From Streptococcus vestibularis (lineage in GTDB: Bacteria > Bacillota > Bacilli > Lactobacillales > Streptococcaceae), in assembly GCA_010604095.1 (NCBI GenBank), contig JAABLG010000010.1, positions 2,999-66,998 of the forward strand: a stretch of 64,000 nucleotides of DNA, given 5' to 3'. The notes beneath the pieces are model-generated. The model ran no database searches. It was given only the letters and a program-made list of their open reading frames with translations, and was not told the origin of the DNA. Below are positions 55,143-64,000 of this stretch, one piece after another (within the stretch, counting starts at the first letter, position 1; every line of letters starts with the position of its first letter). Made by a program: the position numbers and the translations under genes.

Positions 55143-57344
55143 CTACTTATACAGCCAATCATAAATTTCCTGTGGCGTTCCTAAAGCCATGAGTTCTTGG
55201 AACTTAACGAGTCGTTTCAGATTTTGGAAAATCTGACTGTCCTCAATCTCACGTTTTTCAGCTTCTTTATTAACTGTCATAACACCATTATCAATGGTCA
55301 CAAAGTCCAATTCATCAAAGATTTGAATCATCTTAATCAGAAGAATCTTGTCAATTTTAAGGTAATGGCTGAGTTCATCCAATTTATAACGGACATCGAA
55401 CTCTGGGAATTGGTAAATGGTTTTATAGAGCCTTGCAAATTGCTCTCTTGTTCCATAACCTGTCAGATAATAGGCTTCCTTAATGCTATTTTTAAAATAG
55501 ATAGCCTGAAAATCTTTACCTTCAAACCACTCTTTTAATTCTGTCACTGATTCAGGTAGGGTGTTGAGGACAACCGCAGGCTCTGTGTCTGCTGCTTCTT
55601 CTACCGTTGGTACGCCTTCAGGCAGTGCCATATTTTTTGAGCGGAAATCAAATAATTGAACACCATCCACACGTGCATCTTCTAGCATGAGCTGTAGCGT
55701 TGTCTGACCATTCCAAACATTGACAGACAAGGTCACTGCTAATTCCAAACCTTGAGCTTGTTGAAATTCTTGAAGCAGATTACCTTTATTAAAAGCGACA
55801 ACGTCAAAGCTATCCTTGCCTTGCTTCACCTTAAACTTAAGATGGGCTCCATTTTGTCCCATTGTCCTAGCTTGAGTAACGGTAATATCATGTAGCCAAA
55901 AGACTGGCTTTTTATTATCCATACCAAAAGGTGCTAATTTTTCTAGGCTCTTAATGGTATCCAAGCTAAGCTCGCTGAGTTGGAGCTCCTCGTCTAAATT
56001 AAGCGTATTTTTGGCACTTGTATCAATGTCATTATCGTAGACATAATGACACAAAATATCTGAGAGTTGAGCAAGATTTTCCTCCGGAAGGGTCATCCCA
56101 GCTGCTCCAGCGTGTCCTCCAAAAGCAGTAAAGATGTCTCGGTGGTCATCAAGGGCATGGAAGATATTGATTGATTCCAAACTACGGGCCGAACCCTTAG
56201 CCAAGCCATCTTCAATATTCAAAACCACTACTGTCTGGCTGATTTGTTCCATGATGCGCCCCGCTACAATACCTAGAACACCAGGATGCCAACCTTCCTT
56301 GGCCAAAACCTGAACTGGTTTGTCCAAGTCTACCATGGTCATAGCTTCATCAAAGATTTTTTGAACAACTTCCTTACGTTCTTCATTTTTAGCATTGATT
56401 TCCAAAGCAATGGCTTGAGCCTCCTCATCGTCAAATCCGGTCAGCAATTCAATGGCTGGATTTGGATCATCTAAGCGTCCCAAGGCATTGAGTTGAGGAG
56501 CCAGTTTGAAACCTACCGTTTCTTCGGAAATCGTTGTAGGGTCCACATCTGAAATGCGGAGCAATTCTTGAAGCCCGATACGCTCAGTAGTCTTGAGAAT
56601 TTCCAGACCTACCTTGACCATAATACGATTTTCATCCGTTAGACTAACCATATCAGCAATGGTACCAATGGCTACCAAATCCAACATCTCTGTAGGAATA
56701 GTTTCAAGAAGGGCAGTTGCCAATTTGAAAGCTACACCACATCCTGCCAAATACTTAAAAGGATAATCGGCATCCGGATGCTCTGGATGGACAATGGCAA
56801 AGGCATCTGGAAGCTGTGCCGGCATACTATGGTGGTCTGTAACGATAACGTCCACACCTTGCTCTTGCGCATAAGCAATAGCTTCATTTCCCGCAACCCC
56901 ATTATCCACTGTAACAATGAGTGAAATGCCTTCCTGCTCAATGAAATACTTGTAGACACTTTCATTTGGCCCATAACCATCTGTAAAACGGTTAGGCAAA
57001 TAGACTCGAGCCTCAGCTCCCATCATTTCAAGAGCTTCCTTGACAATCGATGCTGACGTCATCCCATCCGCATCATAGTCTCCATAGACTAAGATTTGCT
57101 CATAATTTTCAATGGCCTGACGAATTCTAGCCACTGCCTTGTCCATATCATGAAGAAGATATGGATCATGAAGGTGTGATAAATCAGCCTTAAGAAAATC
57201 TTCAAGAGCCTCTTCTGTCGTCACGCCACGTTCATAGGCAATCTTGGCTGCTGTCTCTGCCAGCCCATGTTCTTTAGCAAGTTTAAAAAAGCCAGCATCT
57301 GGCTCTTTTGTGTTTATTTTCCAATCATACGTTGATGTAATCAT
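55143..57344 (-). CDS. recJ: Single-stranded-DNA-specific exonuclease RecJ
   Basis: 733 residues, a 5'-3' exonuclease for recombination and repair. The DHH motifs are clear: ILVYGDYDADGMTSASIV, VTVDNGVAG, VIVTDHHSMPA and ADMVSLTDENRIMVKVGLE. The DHHA1 signature GGHAGAAGMTL follows, then an OB fold and the long C-terminal extension usual in streptococci. The start at 57344 (MITSTYDWKINTKE) is preferred over an ATG eight codons earlier, because the predicted transcription start lies at about 57373 and only the downstream ATG has an AGGGAG site. Confidence 0.95.
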   Translation of the reverse strand: MITSTYDWKINTKEPDAGFFKLAKEHGLAETAAKIAYERGVTTEEALEDFLKADLSHLHDPYLLHDMDKAVARIRQAIENYEQILVYGDYDADGMTSASIVKEALEMMGAEARVYLPNRFTDGYGPNESVYKYFIEQEGISLIVTVDNGVAGNEAIAYAQEQGVDVIVTDHHSMPAQLPDAFAIVHPEHPDADYPFKYLAGCGVAFKLATALLETIPTEMLDLVAIGTIADMVSLTDENRIMVKVGLEILKTTERIGLQELLRISDVDPTTISEETVGFKLAPQLNALGRLDDPNPAIELLTGFDDEEAQAIALEINAKNEERKEVVQKIFDEAMTMVDLDKPVQVLAKEGWHPGVLGIVAGRIMEQISQTVVVLNIEDGLAKGSARSLESINIFHALDDHRDIFTAFGGHAGAAGMTLPEENLAQLSDILCHYVYDNDIDTSAKNTLNLDEELQLSELSLDTIKSLEKLAPFGMDNKKPVFWLHDITVTQARTMGQNGAHLKFKVKQGKDSFDVVAFNKGNLLQEFQQAQGLELAVTLSVNVWNGQTTLQLMLEDARVDGVQLFDFRSKNMALPEGVPTVEEAADTEPAVVLNTLPESVTELKEWFEGKDFQAIYFKNSIKEAYYLTGYGTREQFARLYKTIYQFPEFDVRYKLDELSHYLKIDKILLIKMIQIFDELDFVTIDNGVMTVNKEAEKREIEDSQIFQNLKRLVKFQELMALGTPQEIYDWLYK

Positions 57345-57379
57345 GTTTTTATATTTTCTCCCTGTCATCTAGTCAACCT

Positions 57380-57388
57380 ATTATAACA
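57380..57388 (-). promoter_or_regulatory. Extended -10 promoter of recJ
   Basis: Minus strand TGTTATAAT (TATAAT at 57380-57385). Confidence 0.5.
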
Positions 57389-57609
57389 TGAAAAAATTTA
57401 TCATAGTGAATAGAAGCCTAAGTTTCCTAGAAAGAGAATGGAAAACATCGAAAGGTGCTTCGACTCGTGGTACATTTCCAATTAATACCTACTTTTCTAG
57501 ACTAAATAAAAAACTGGGTATTGCTCCTTATTTGACTTATGTTTTCTCAAATATTCTTCTCTTCTTTTTATCTAGCTCTATTCTACTATCATTTTCAAGT
57601 AATATTAGA

Positions 57610-57642
57610 AAAAACAAGAAAAAGATTCCCTATTTGGAAATC
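57610..57642 (-). terminator. Terminator of the GNAT gene
   Basis: GATTTCC-AAATA-GGGAATC followed by a T-rich tail on the minus strand, just after the GNAT stop at 57650. Confidence 0.7.
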
Positions 57643-57649
57643 CTTTACA

Positions 57650-58054
57650 TCAATATTTATAAATCATCCCTGTACAAGCTTGCTCTGAAAGTTCGATAAA
57701 GCCCAGAGATTGGTAAAAAGCTAGATTTTTCTCGCTACGTTCAGTGACAAGGAGTCGTTGATAGACATTGGGAAAAGTTGCTAAAGCCTCTTCTAAGAGT
57801 TTCTTTCCGATTCCTTGGCGCTGATGATCTGGTCGCACCAAGAGGTCCTGCACCAAAAGAACAGAGTGTCCATCTCCTACCAAGCGAATGTAGGCTACTA
57901 ACTCTTCCTCATCATAAACTGCCAACTGCCAGAGACTAGCTTTGACAGCTTCTTCTAGCATAGCTGGGTTGTTGGTATAATTGGTCCAGCCGACTGAACT
58001 GTACAGTGCGAGTAGGTCTGTTATCGCTGGAATCTCTTTTTTATAATTTAACAT
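57650..58054 (-). CDS. GNAT family N-acetyltransferase
   Basis: 134 residues, a compact GNAT domain. The acetyl-CoA pyrophosphate-binding segment is VRPDHQRQGIGKKLLEEAL, preceded by the beta-4 strand LLVQDLLV and followed by LAFYQSLGFIELSE. The acceptor is unknown; small amines or a protein N-terminus are possible. AAAAGGAG precedes the ATG. It follows the SDR gene by 75 bp and ends with its own terminator. Confidence 0.88.
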   Translation of the reverse strand: MLNYKKEIPAITDLLALYSSVGWTNYTNNPAMLEEAVKASLWQLAVYDEEELVAYIRLVGDGHSVLLVQDLLVRPDHQRQGIGKKLLEEALATFPNVYQRLLVTERSEKNLAFYQSLGFIELSEQACTGMIYKY

Positions 58055-58129
58055 CTTAACTCCTTTTTAACCTATAGTGCTGGAGGTTTTCTAAATAAGA
58101 TTGGATATTTGATGCCGTCTAGCACCCCC

Positions 58130-58897
58130 CTATTTGTAGTTAAATATATTGGTAGCTAGCTTGTCCGAGATGCGTGGAAATAGCGTATAGCCTTTATGAG
58201 CAACTGCTAAGAGTCGTGGCAGATTGACTTCTCGTTTGTTTTTGCCCAGAATACGGACAATCTTTTTAGCCACGTACTTAGGACTGAGGACAAACTTTTT
58301 AACACTCTCAAGATAAGCTCCAGAGGGGTCAGCTTGATCAAAGAAGCTTGTCTCAATTGGACCTGGATTGACGGTTGTCACATAAACGCCCTTATCAGCT
58401 AGTTCCAGACGTAGGGCATCTGAGAAGCCAATTACCGCAAACTTTGTCGCTGCATAGACACTTGAGTTGGCTGTCGCAATTTTCCCCGCCATACTAGCGA
58501 TATTGATGATATGGCCATGGCCTTGCTCCACCATTTTCTCAGCCATCAGACGTGAAAAGGTCATGGTCGCAAAGGTATTGATATCAAACATATCACGGAC
58601 TTCTTGGCTAGTGTAACAAGCATAAGATTTAAATTCGCCGAATCCAGCATTATTGATAAAAACATCAATACGGCCAAAACGTTGATAGAGATAATCTACC
58701 ATTTCTTTAATGGCATTGTCGTCTCTAAGGTCAATGGCAAGACAGGTTTTATTTTCCACATGACGATAGCATTTCTCCAGCTTGTCCTTATCTCGGCCTA
58801 AGAGGATAATACCATCACTGGGTGAGAGCTGCTTGACAATGTCTTGAGCAAGACCTCCTGAGGCACCCGTAATAGCGATAATACGTTGTTTAGCCAT
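58130..58897 (-). CDS. Short-chain dehydrogenase/reductase
   Basis: 255 residues of the classical SDR fold. The cofactor site is ITGASGGLAQDIVKQL (TGxxxGxG-like with small changes), FINNAGFGEFKSYA is the NNAG motif, and the catalytic Ser-Tyr-Lys lie in NIASMAGKIATANSSVYAATKFAVIG (quoted here by its active part SSVYAATKFA). Substrate unknown. Its ATG overlaps the rnz stop by one base, so it belongs with rnz and hflX in the same transcription unit, an arrangement seen in other streptococci. Confidence 0.88.
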   Translation of the reverse strand: MAKQRIIAITGASGGLAQDIVKQLSPSDGIILLGRDKDKLEKCYRHVENKTCLAIDLRDDNAIKEMVDYLYQRFGRIDVFINNAGFGEFKSYACYTSQEVRDMFDINTFATMTFSRLMAEKMVEQGHGHIINIASMAGKIATANSSVYAATKFAVIGFSDALRLELADKGVYVTTVNPGPIETSFFDQADPSGAYLESVKKFVLSPKYVAKKIVRILGKNKREVNLPRLLAVAHKGYTLFPRISDKLATNIFNYK

Positions 58898-59826
58898 TAG
58901 ATTTCTACCTCTTCCAAGTCTCGTACAATGTAGGTATTTTTGAAAATCGTTTGGGCATCTGCCGCCATCCTACCGATGTCTCGGCCCAAGAAACGAGCTG
59001 ACACATGATTGAGTAACAAACGCTTGGCTGAAGCATCTTTAGCGACCTGGGCTGCTTGTATATTGGTTGAATGTCCATGACTTTTGGCAATGTTTTCATC
59101 ACCCTTACCATAAGTTGACTCATGAACCAAGACATCAGCACCCAATCCCAGACGAACACTAGCATTCGTCTTCCGGGTATCACCCAAGATAGTAATCACT
59201 TTGCCTTTCTTAGGCGCAGAAATATAGTCCTTGGCAATGATTTTTGTACCATTTTCAAGAACCACATCTTGACCATTCTTGATTTGACCAAAGAGTGGTC
59301 CAAATGGGACACCAGCTGCTTTGAGAGCCTCAGCATCCAGGGTACCCTCTAGGTCTTTTTGAACCACACGGTAGCCAACACAAAAAATAGTATGATCCAA
59401 CTTGTCAGCATAAACAGCAAATTTGTCATTTTCCATAACCAAGCCTAACTTATGCTCATCAATCTCAGTAAAATGCACATGGTAAGGTAAACGTGTCCCA
59501 GAGGTACGAAGACTGGTCATAACATATTGCTTGATACCTACTGGACCATAAACCTCTAGATCTGTTTGTTCTTCACTAGATTGGAAGGAACGGCTAGCCA
59601 AGAAACCAGGTAGACCAAAGATATGGTCTCCATGCATATGCGTGATGAAGATTTTCTTAACTTTACGAGGCTTTATCGTTGTTTCTAAAATCTGACGCTG
59701 GGTTCCTTCCCCACAATCGAACATCCAGACTTCATTGATTTCATCGAGTAGCTTCAAAACCAAGCTCGATACATTCCGAGCCTTGGATGGTTGTCCAGCT
59801 CCTGTCCCTAAAAATTGTAATTCCAT
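58897..59826 (-). CDS. rnz: Ribonuclease Z
   Basis: 309 residues, the long-known tRNA 3'-processing endonuclease with the metallo-beta-lactamase fold. The metal motif is [22 protein letters not shown]-like exosite residues and the C-terminal [14 protein letters not shown] with its histidine are present. As the tRNA-Arg gene here lacks an encoded CCA, an RNase Z is needed to mature such transcripts. It lies between the unknown 213-residue gene and the SDR gene, with a one-base overlap to the latter. Confidence 0.96.
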   Translation of the reverse strand: MELQFLGTGAGQPSKARNVSSLVLKLLDEINEVWMFDCGEGTQRQILETTIKPRKVKKIFITHMHGDHIFGLPGFLASRSFQSSEEQTDLEVYGPVGIKQYVMTSLRTSGTRLPYHVHFTEIDEHKLGLVMENDKFAVYADKLDHTIFCVGYRVVQKDLEGTLDAEALKAAGVPFGPLFGQIKNGQDVVLENGTKIIAKDYISAPKKGKVITILGDTRKTNASVRLGLGADVLVHESTYGKGDENIAKSHGHSTNIQAAQVAKDASAKRLLLNHVSARFLGRDIGRMAADAQTIFKNTYIVRDLEEVEI

Positions 59827-59857
59827 AACGTTCTATACTTTCTATCTATTGTTCTTC

Positions 59858-60499
59858 TTATTTCTGGACAATATAAGCCAGGCATTCACGTTGTGCAAAG
59901 CCATAATAAATCACTTGCCCTTTATACTGAGCCAAAAGTTCGACTAATTCATCCTGATTGAAACTAGCCAACTTAATGACATTTCCCTTAAGCTTAGACA
60001 CACGACTAAGAAGCTGACCTTCTGGAGTTAGTTCTTCTAGCACCTCTTCATCAAAGTCAACCTTAGCCATCTTAATTTTGCTTCCTTCAAGATAAACTTT
60101 ATACTGTGGAAAAACTTGAGCAAGTTCAAACAAAATAGTCGTTGTTGGAACCTCTAATTGCTCTGAAAAGACATGGGCAACCTCATCATCTGTTTCATAG
60201 CAAAAACCGTATGATTTTCCCGAAAGATTGAGACGAATAAAGGGCTTACGCTCATCAAAAGATGGTGCCAAATTAAACAAATCCAATGCTTTTGACAACT
60301 CCAAGTAGTAATCCGTTGCTGCTTCTGGAGATTGTTTCTGGTAGATCTCTGCAAAATAAGCATTAATGACACTTGGTGGAGGGGTAATAAAGGCCAATTT
60401 TTGACTGTCCGAAAGATCAGACAGGGCATTTTTCAAATAAACCTTATCCAAACTTGTAAAACCACCATATTTCAAAGCTAAATCCATATAATCAGTCAT
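59858..60499 (-). CDS. Conserved protein of unknown function between hflX and rnz
   Basis: 213 residues without signal or membrane segment. Notable segments are DSQKLAFITPPPSVINAYFA, FIRLNLSGKSYGFCYETDDE and YKGQVIYYGFAQRECLAYIV. The start at 60499 (MTDYMDLALKYGGF) has GGAAG upstream and overlaps the hflX end by 8 bases, better than the longer reading to 60568. Streptococci keep this gene in the hflX-rnz cluster. It is sometimes labelled as a cystathionine beta-lyase, but I see no pyridoxal-phosphate fold, so I leave it unnamed. Confidence 0.8.
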   Translation of the reverse strand: MTDYMDLALKYGGFTSLDKVYLKNALSDLSDSQKLAFITPPPSVINAYFAEIYQKQSPEAATDYYLELSKALDLFNLAPSFDERKPFIRLNLSGKSYGFCYETDDEVAHVFSEQLEVPTTTILFELAQVFPQYKVYLEGSKIKMAKVDFDEEVLEELTPEGQLLSRVSKLKGNVIKLASFNQDELVELLAQYKGQVIYYGFAQRECLAYIVQK

Positions 60500-61730
60500 A
60501 AAATTCTTCCAATTTCCATTTATTTTTTGGGGAAATAAATCCTGTAATTTCTTCCACTTCTGTCTCAAAGTTGTAACTATCTAGTAAGGCCAATTGACTC
60601 AACTGATAGAGTTTATAAGCTTGGTCTTGATGAACCTTAATACTAAAAGGCTCAAACAGTTGCTGAATCTCATCAATCAAGAGTCTTCTAAGTGTTTCTC
60701 TGCTCCCCTTGTCACGCGCTGAGAGGCGAACATTAGGAAAGACGGTTGCCACCAAGTTATCAGCTACATCCATCTTATTGTAGATAGCAAGGCGTGGAAT
60801 ATCACTCATATCCAAGTCTTTGAGAATGTCCAAGACCACCTTTTCATGCTCTTCATGATTGGGGTCACTGGCATCAATGACATGCAAAAGTAGGTCAACA
60901 TTACGGCTTTCTTCCAACGTTGATTTAAAAGCTGCAACCAATTCTGTTGGCAAATCCTGAATAAATCCAACCGTATCCGTCAGGGTCACTTGAAATTGGT
61001 CCTTAAGATAAATTTTCTTCGTTGTGGCATCAAGAGTCGCAAAGAGTTCATTGGCCTCATATTGTTTATCATCCGTCATAAGATTCATGATAGTTGACTT
61101 TCCAGCATTGGTATAACCAATCAAGCCAATTTTAAAGGTACTTGAATCAACACGCTTTTCACGAATGGTTTCTCGGTTCTTCTCCACAATCTTTAATTGA
61201 CGTTCAATATCAGCAATCTGATTACGAATGGAACGACGATTGAGCTCCAACTGACTTTCACCAGGTCCACGGCTACCAATGCCCCCCGCTTGACGACTGA
61301 GCATAATCCCCTGTCCAGCTAGACGTGGTAACATGTATTTGAGCTGGGCTAGATGTACCTGAAGTTTCCCTTCATGACTTCTGGCTCTCATGGCGAAAAT
61401 ATCCAAAATCAATTGCATACGATCAATGACTTTTACGCCAAAGGCTGCTTCAAGATTGGTATTTTGGCGAGGCGTTAAACGGTTATTAACAATGACAGTG
61501 CTAACCTCATCCGCATCTACCATGGCCTTGATTTCCTCTAATTTTCCTGAACCTACGAAGGACTTACTATCATAGCGTTCACGTTTTTGGGTATAGCTAG
61601 CTACAACCTCTGCTCCTGCTGTTTTGGCAAGACTGGCAAGCTCCTCCATGGACATGTCAAAATGCTCTGTTTCTTGCAATTCAACACCTACTAAAATAGC
61701 ACGTTCTTGCTGCTTGGCTGTCTCTATCAT
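60492..61730 (-). CDS. hflX: GTPase HflX
   Basis: 412 residues, a ribosome-associated GTPase that splits stalled or stress-hibernating 70S ribosomes. The N-terminal HflX domain carries VVASYTQKRERYDSKSFVGS and NTNLEAAFGVKVIDRMQLIL; the G domain has G1 GYTNAGKSTIMNL, G3 DTVGFIQDLP and G4 IYNKMD. GGIGSRGPGESQLELNRR links the two domains. It heads the cluster hflX, unknown gene, rnz, SDR. It has its own extended -10 promoter. Confidence 0.96.
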   Translation of the reverse strand: MIETAKQQERAILVGVELQETEHFDMSMEELASLAKTAGAEVVASYTQKRERYDSKSFVGSGKLEEIKAMVDADEVSTVIVNNRLTPRQNTNLEAAFGVKVIDRMQLILDIFAMRARSHEGKLQVHLAQLKYMLPRLAGQGIMLSRQAGGIGSRGPGESQLELNRRSIRNQIADIERQLKIVEKNRETIREKRVDSSTFKIGLIGYTNAGKSTIMNLMTDDKQYEANELFATLDATTKKIYLKDQFQVTLTDTVGFIQDLPTELVAAFKSTLEESRNVDLLLHVIDASDPNHEEHEKVVLDILKDLDMSDIPRLAIYNKMDVADNLVATVFPNVRLSARDKGSRETLRRLLIDEIQQLFEPFSIKVHQDQAYKLYQLSQLALLDSYNFETEVEEITGFISPKNKWKLEEFYD

Positions 61731-61761
61731 AGCAAACCCCTTTTCGAAATAGTCGCCTTCT

Positions 61762-61770
61762 ATTATACCA
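61762..61770 (-). promoter_or_regulatory. Extended -10 promoter of the hflX cluster
   Basis: Minus strand TGGTATAAT (TATAAT at 61762-61767). Confidence 0.55.
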
Positions 61771-61815
61771 CAGGCAGGGGCAAAGAGGAGGACACGGGCC
61801 TTAATTTTTTACAAA

Positions 61816-61842
61816 GAAAAACAAGTTGAACTTGTCAACTTG
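61816..61842 (-). terminator. Terminator of rodA
   Basis: CAAGTTGA-CAAGT-TCAACTTG followed by TTTTTC on the minus strand. Confidence 0.85.
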
Positions 61843-61849
61843 CTTCTGC

Positions 61850-63277
61850 TTAGTGTTTGCGTGTCGGTTTATTTTTCGAACCCTTACGACGCTTACCTTG
61901 ATGAAGGCTTGGCGTATTTTGAGAAATGGTTTGACGCATTTTCTCTGTTGCCTTATCCACCTTATCTTTAGCCTTAACCAACTCTTGAGTGGCCTTATTA
62001 GCACTCTTAGAGGGTTTATTTTTTTTAGGATGAGTCTTGGTAACAGGCTTCACATGACTAGTCCCTGAGACACGCATGCGACGAGACATAGCTAGGAGAA
62101 TTTTATTTTCCTCATTAAGATTGGTTTGATAAGCCATTGAAAGCACCAAACCAACTCCAATTAGGTTCGAGATGAGTGAAGATCCCCCTTGAGAAATAAA
62201 TGGCAAAGGAATACCTGTCAAAGGAAGGATGCCTACTGCTGCCCCAATATTTTCAAAAATATGGAAGACAATCATCATAATAAAAACAGTAGAGATAAAG
62301 GTATAAAAACGATTGTTAGACCTAAAAGTCACTCGTAACATACGGTAAATGAGGAAGAGATAGGTCAGAAGGAGCAAGCCACTACCAACCAAACCAAAAT
62401 CCTCTGCAATTACTGTGAAAATCATATCACTCTCACGAACTGGGACATTTAACTCTAGATGGTTAAATCCTTTACCATAGATACCACCAGTACCAATAGA
62501 AATCATGCCTTGAGTCTGTTGAAAAGCAATGCCATCCGCATAAGTGAAAGGATCCAACCAAGCTGAGATACGGTTAATCTGATAAGTTTGAACCCCCATC
62601 TTAATCAGAGCTTCCTTACCCCAATCTGTGATAAAGACCATGACAAACAGGGCTACACCAGCCACAAAGGCTAGAACCACTGGCAAGATGATACGCCAGG
62701 ATATTCCTGAAACAACGACTATACCCGCTAAAATTGCCAGGAAGACCAAGGCTGTCCCCATATCACCCTGGAGAACCAAAAGGCCCAAAACAGGGAGGGT
62801 AACTGCTGTATACTGGAAGAGGAGAAGCCAGTCATCCTTAAGGTCGGTCACTTCTCGTCCTTGCTTAGCCCAGACACCTATCCTCGAAAGAAAGAGGATA
62901 TAGGAAATCTTCATAAATTCAGACGGTTGAAACAAGGTAACCGATCCAATACTGACCCAGTTTTTGGCACCCGTAGATTCCACCACAGCAGGTGAATAGA
63001 AAACAAGGGGCAGGACCATCAACCCCAAGCCAAATACATACAGCCAAGGAGTTATCTTCCAAAGAAACTCAGTGTTAAATAACATGACAACAAAAGCAAG
63101 TACTGAACCTAGGAAAATCCATAGTACTTGCTGGGACATGACTTGCACGAGATTCTTGGGGTAATCAAAGTTTGTCGCAATAAATATCGAGACTAGGCCA
63201 ACCAGTAACAGGATTAGAACTGGTAAGAGAATCGAGTAATCTATCCGACTTTCAATAGTGTTTTTTGACTTAGTCAT
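61850..63277 (-). CDS. rodA: Rod-shape-type SEDS glycosyltransferase RodA
   Basis: 475-residue polytopic membrane protein (about ten helices) of the SEDS family, a peptidoglycan polymerase working with a class B PBP in peripheral wall growth. Typical parts are STGAKNWVSIGSVTLFQPSE, FMKISYILFL, the VQGD-like LVLQGDMGTALVFLAI, and the C-terminal PLTGIPLPFISQGGSSLISN. The long basic tail after residue 390 is variable. It resembles pneumococcal RodA more closely than FtsW. The ATG at 63277 has GGAG 5 bases upstream; an in-frame GTG two codons earlier is less likely. Confidence 0.92.
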   Translation of the reverse strand: MTKSKNTIESRIDYSILLPVLILLLVGLVSIFIATNFDYPKNLVQVMSQQVLWIFLGSVLAFVVMLFNTEFLWKITPWLYVFGLGLMVLPLVFYSPAVVESTGAKNWVSIGSVTLFQPSEFMKISYILFLSRIGVWAKQGREVTDLKDDWLLLFQYTAVTLPVLGLLVLQGDMGTALVFLAILAGIVVVSGISWRIILPVVLAFVAGVALFVMVFITDWGKEALIKMGVQTYQINRISAWLDPFTYADGIAFQQTQGMISIGTGGIYGKGFNHLELNVPVRESDMIFTVIAEDFGLVGSGLLLLTYLFLIYRMLRVTFRSNNRFYTFISTVFIMMIVFHIFENIGAAVGILPLTGIPLPFISQGGSSLISNLIGVGLVLSMAYQTNLNEENKILLAMSRRMRVSGTSHVKPVTKTHPKKNKPSKSANKATQELVKAKDKVDKATEKMRQTISQNTPSLHQGKRRKGSKNKPTRKH

Positions 63278-63373
63278 GTGCACTCCAAAATAAAGATTTA
63301 GTAAGAGTTATTATACCACTTTTTCGTCCAGACAAATGACCTAAATGTATAAAAAATTAACATTTTTTTAACG

Positions 63374-63400
63374 AAAAAAGCAACCACACAAATGTGATTG
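63374..63400 (-). terminator. Terminator of the glucan-binding repeat gene
   Basis: CAATCACA-TTTG-TGTGGTTG followed by CTTTTTTCG on the minus strand. Confidence 0.85.
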
Positions 63401-63416
63401 ACTTCTTTCTTTAGTC

Positions 63417-64000
63417 TTAATTTGACATGTAGCCTTTTCCTTCAGAATTGAAGTATACCCATTGGCCTGAAGGAATCTTAATCCAGCGATTAACAGCCTT
63501 ATCCCCTGTATGAACATCATAGTAAGAGATTGAACCATCAGGATTTGAAGCCGTTGCTCCTTTCACCTGTCTTCCAGTTTGGTCAAAGTAAAGGTGTTGT
63601 CCGTTGATAGTCTGTTCACCGACAACGACTTCTCCCTTAGCATCAGCATAGTACCAGTTATTGTCTCCACTAGTGAAGAAAGTTGAAACTAACTTATCTC
63701 CAGTAGCACCGTGGTAGAATGAACGAGTACCATTTGCATTTGGTGCAAAACCACCTTTAACTTGTTTACCATCAGCTCCAAAGTAAAGTTTTTGACCGTT
63801 GATGACTTGAGCACCTGTCACCACATGACCTTTAGCATCGGCATAGTACCACTTATCATTTCCAGTTGTAAAGAAGGTAGAAACTAACTTATCTCCAGTA
63901 TTCCAATGGTAGAATGAGCGAGTGCCATCAGGATTTGTCACAAAGTCACCCTTAACTTGTTTACCCGTTGATTCAAAGTATAGATCTTGACCATTGATGA
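63417..64000 (-). CDS. Cell-wall/glucan-binding repeat protein (3' part, cut by window edge)
   Basis: The last 194 or so residues of a protein whose beginning lies beyond 64000. It consists of about three copies of a roughly 65-residue block with GTRSFYHWNTGDKLVSTFF, DKWYYADAKGHVVTGAQ and INGQKLYFGADGKQVKGGF, the aromatic/Gly-rich repeats known from glucosyltransferase and glucan-binding proteins, ending VYFNSEGKGYMSN. A secreted glucosyltransferase, as common in S. salivarius, is the most likely identity, but the catalytic part is outside the window. Choline-binding-like proteins use similar repeats. Confidence 0.85.
   Translation of the reverse strand, partial: INGQDLYFESTGKQVKGDFVTNPDGTRSFYHWNTGDKLVSTFFTTGNDKWYYADAKGHVVTGAQVINGQKLYFGADGKQVKGGFAPNANGTRSFYHGATGDKLVSTFFTSGDNNWYYADAKGEVVVGEQTINGQHLYFDQTGRQVKGATASNPDGSISYYDVHTGDKAVNRWIKIPSGQWVYFNSEGKGYMSN

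Noticed and set aside
57388-57699. Plus-strand open frame of 103 codons between recJ and the GNAT gene
   Set aside because: No ribosome-binding site; it overlaps the recJ promoter and the GNAT terminator and 3' end, and it is AT-rich noise in composition.

Overview
The window is chromosomal DNA from a low-GC streptococcus, most probably of the Streptococcus salivarius group (S. salivarius, S. vestibularis or a close relative). The evidence is the streptococcal housekeeping genes, a giant CshA-like LPXTG fibril protein with a YSIRK-type signal, a glucan-binding-repeat protein at the right edge and strong extended -10 promoters. Species level is inference. Almost every gene lies on the minus strand. 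Only a DUF3042 gene (3308-3484) and pyrD (41552-42487) are clear plus-strand genes.

Layout, left to right. (1) 1-3484: tandem hairpin repeats, then dnaX, a GAF methionine-sulfoxide reductase and miaA, and a small plus-strand gene. (2) 3520-4860: a gene-poor, structured stretch with a small membrane-protein gene whose promoter spacer is a TA dinucleotide tract, a MITE-like 142-bp element, and a tRNA-Arg(CCU). (3) 4878-16002: rplS with a likely L19 leader, a fluoride-type CLC gene, chorismate mutase, a canonical CLC, flavodoxin, a matrixin-like metalloprotease, an esterase, RNase J2, a three-gene amino-acid-type ABC transporter and a small DUF4649-like gene. (4) 16179-26447: one 3422-residue surface protein with about 23 fibril modules. 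(5) 26448-28517: an AT-rich, almost gene-free stretch with relics of foreign genes and one intact EXLDI-family gene. (6) 28518-35248: pyk, pfkA, dnaE and a Sua5/YciO/YrdC-family gene. (7) 35345-40500: the leucine operon leuA-leuB-DUF1294-leuC-leuD with a complete peptide-leader attenuator. (8) 40604-43794: gpmA, pyrD, a small membrane protein, HU and a YpmS-like gene. (9) 43787-50898: a tightly overlapping series xseA-xseB-ispA-tlyA-argR-recN, then degV, a GDSL hydrolase and ypmS. (10) 51087-57344: a membrane protein, dnaD-nth, metA with a MET-box, apt, recJ. (11) 57650-64000: GNAT, SDR, RNase Z, an unknown gene, hflX, rodA, and the 3' part of a cell-wall/glucan-binding repeat gene cut by the window edge.

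How the genes fit together: replication and repair (dnaX, dnaE, dnaD, recN, recJ, xseAB, nth, HU), lower glycolysis (pfkA, pyk, gpmA), leucine and methionine supply, tRNA and RNA processing (miaA, rnz, RNase J2, hflX), and surface functions. Regulation visible in the DNA includes a leucine attenuator, a MET-box upstream of metA, CodY-like boxes, and a dinucleotide tract positioned so that it could switch a promoter. I found no CRISPR array, prophage, intact insertion sequence or recognisable defence island. The least ordinary parts are the fibril gene with its 2271-bp internal duplication, the relic/EXLDI region, and the TA-tract promoter.
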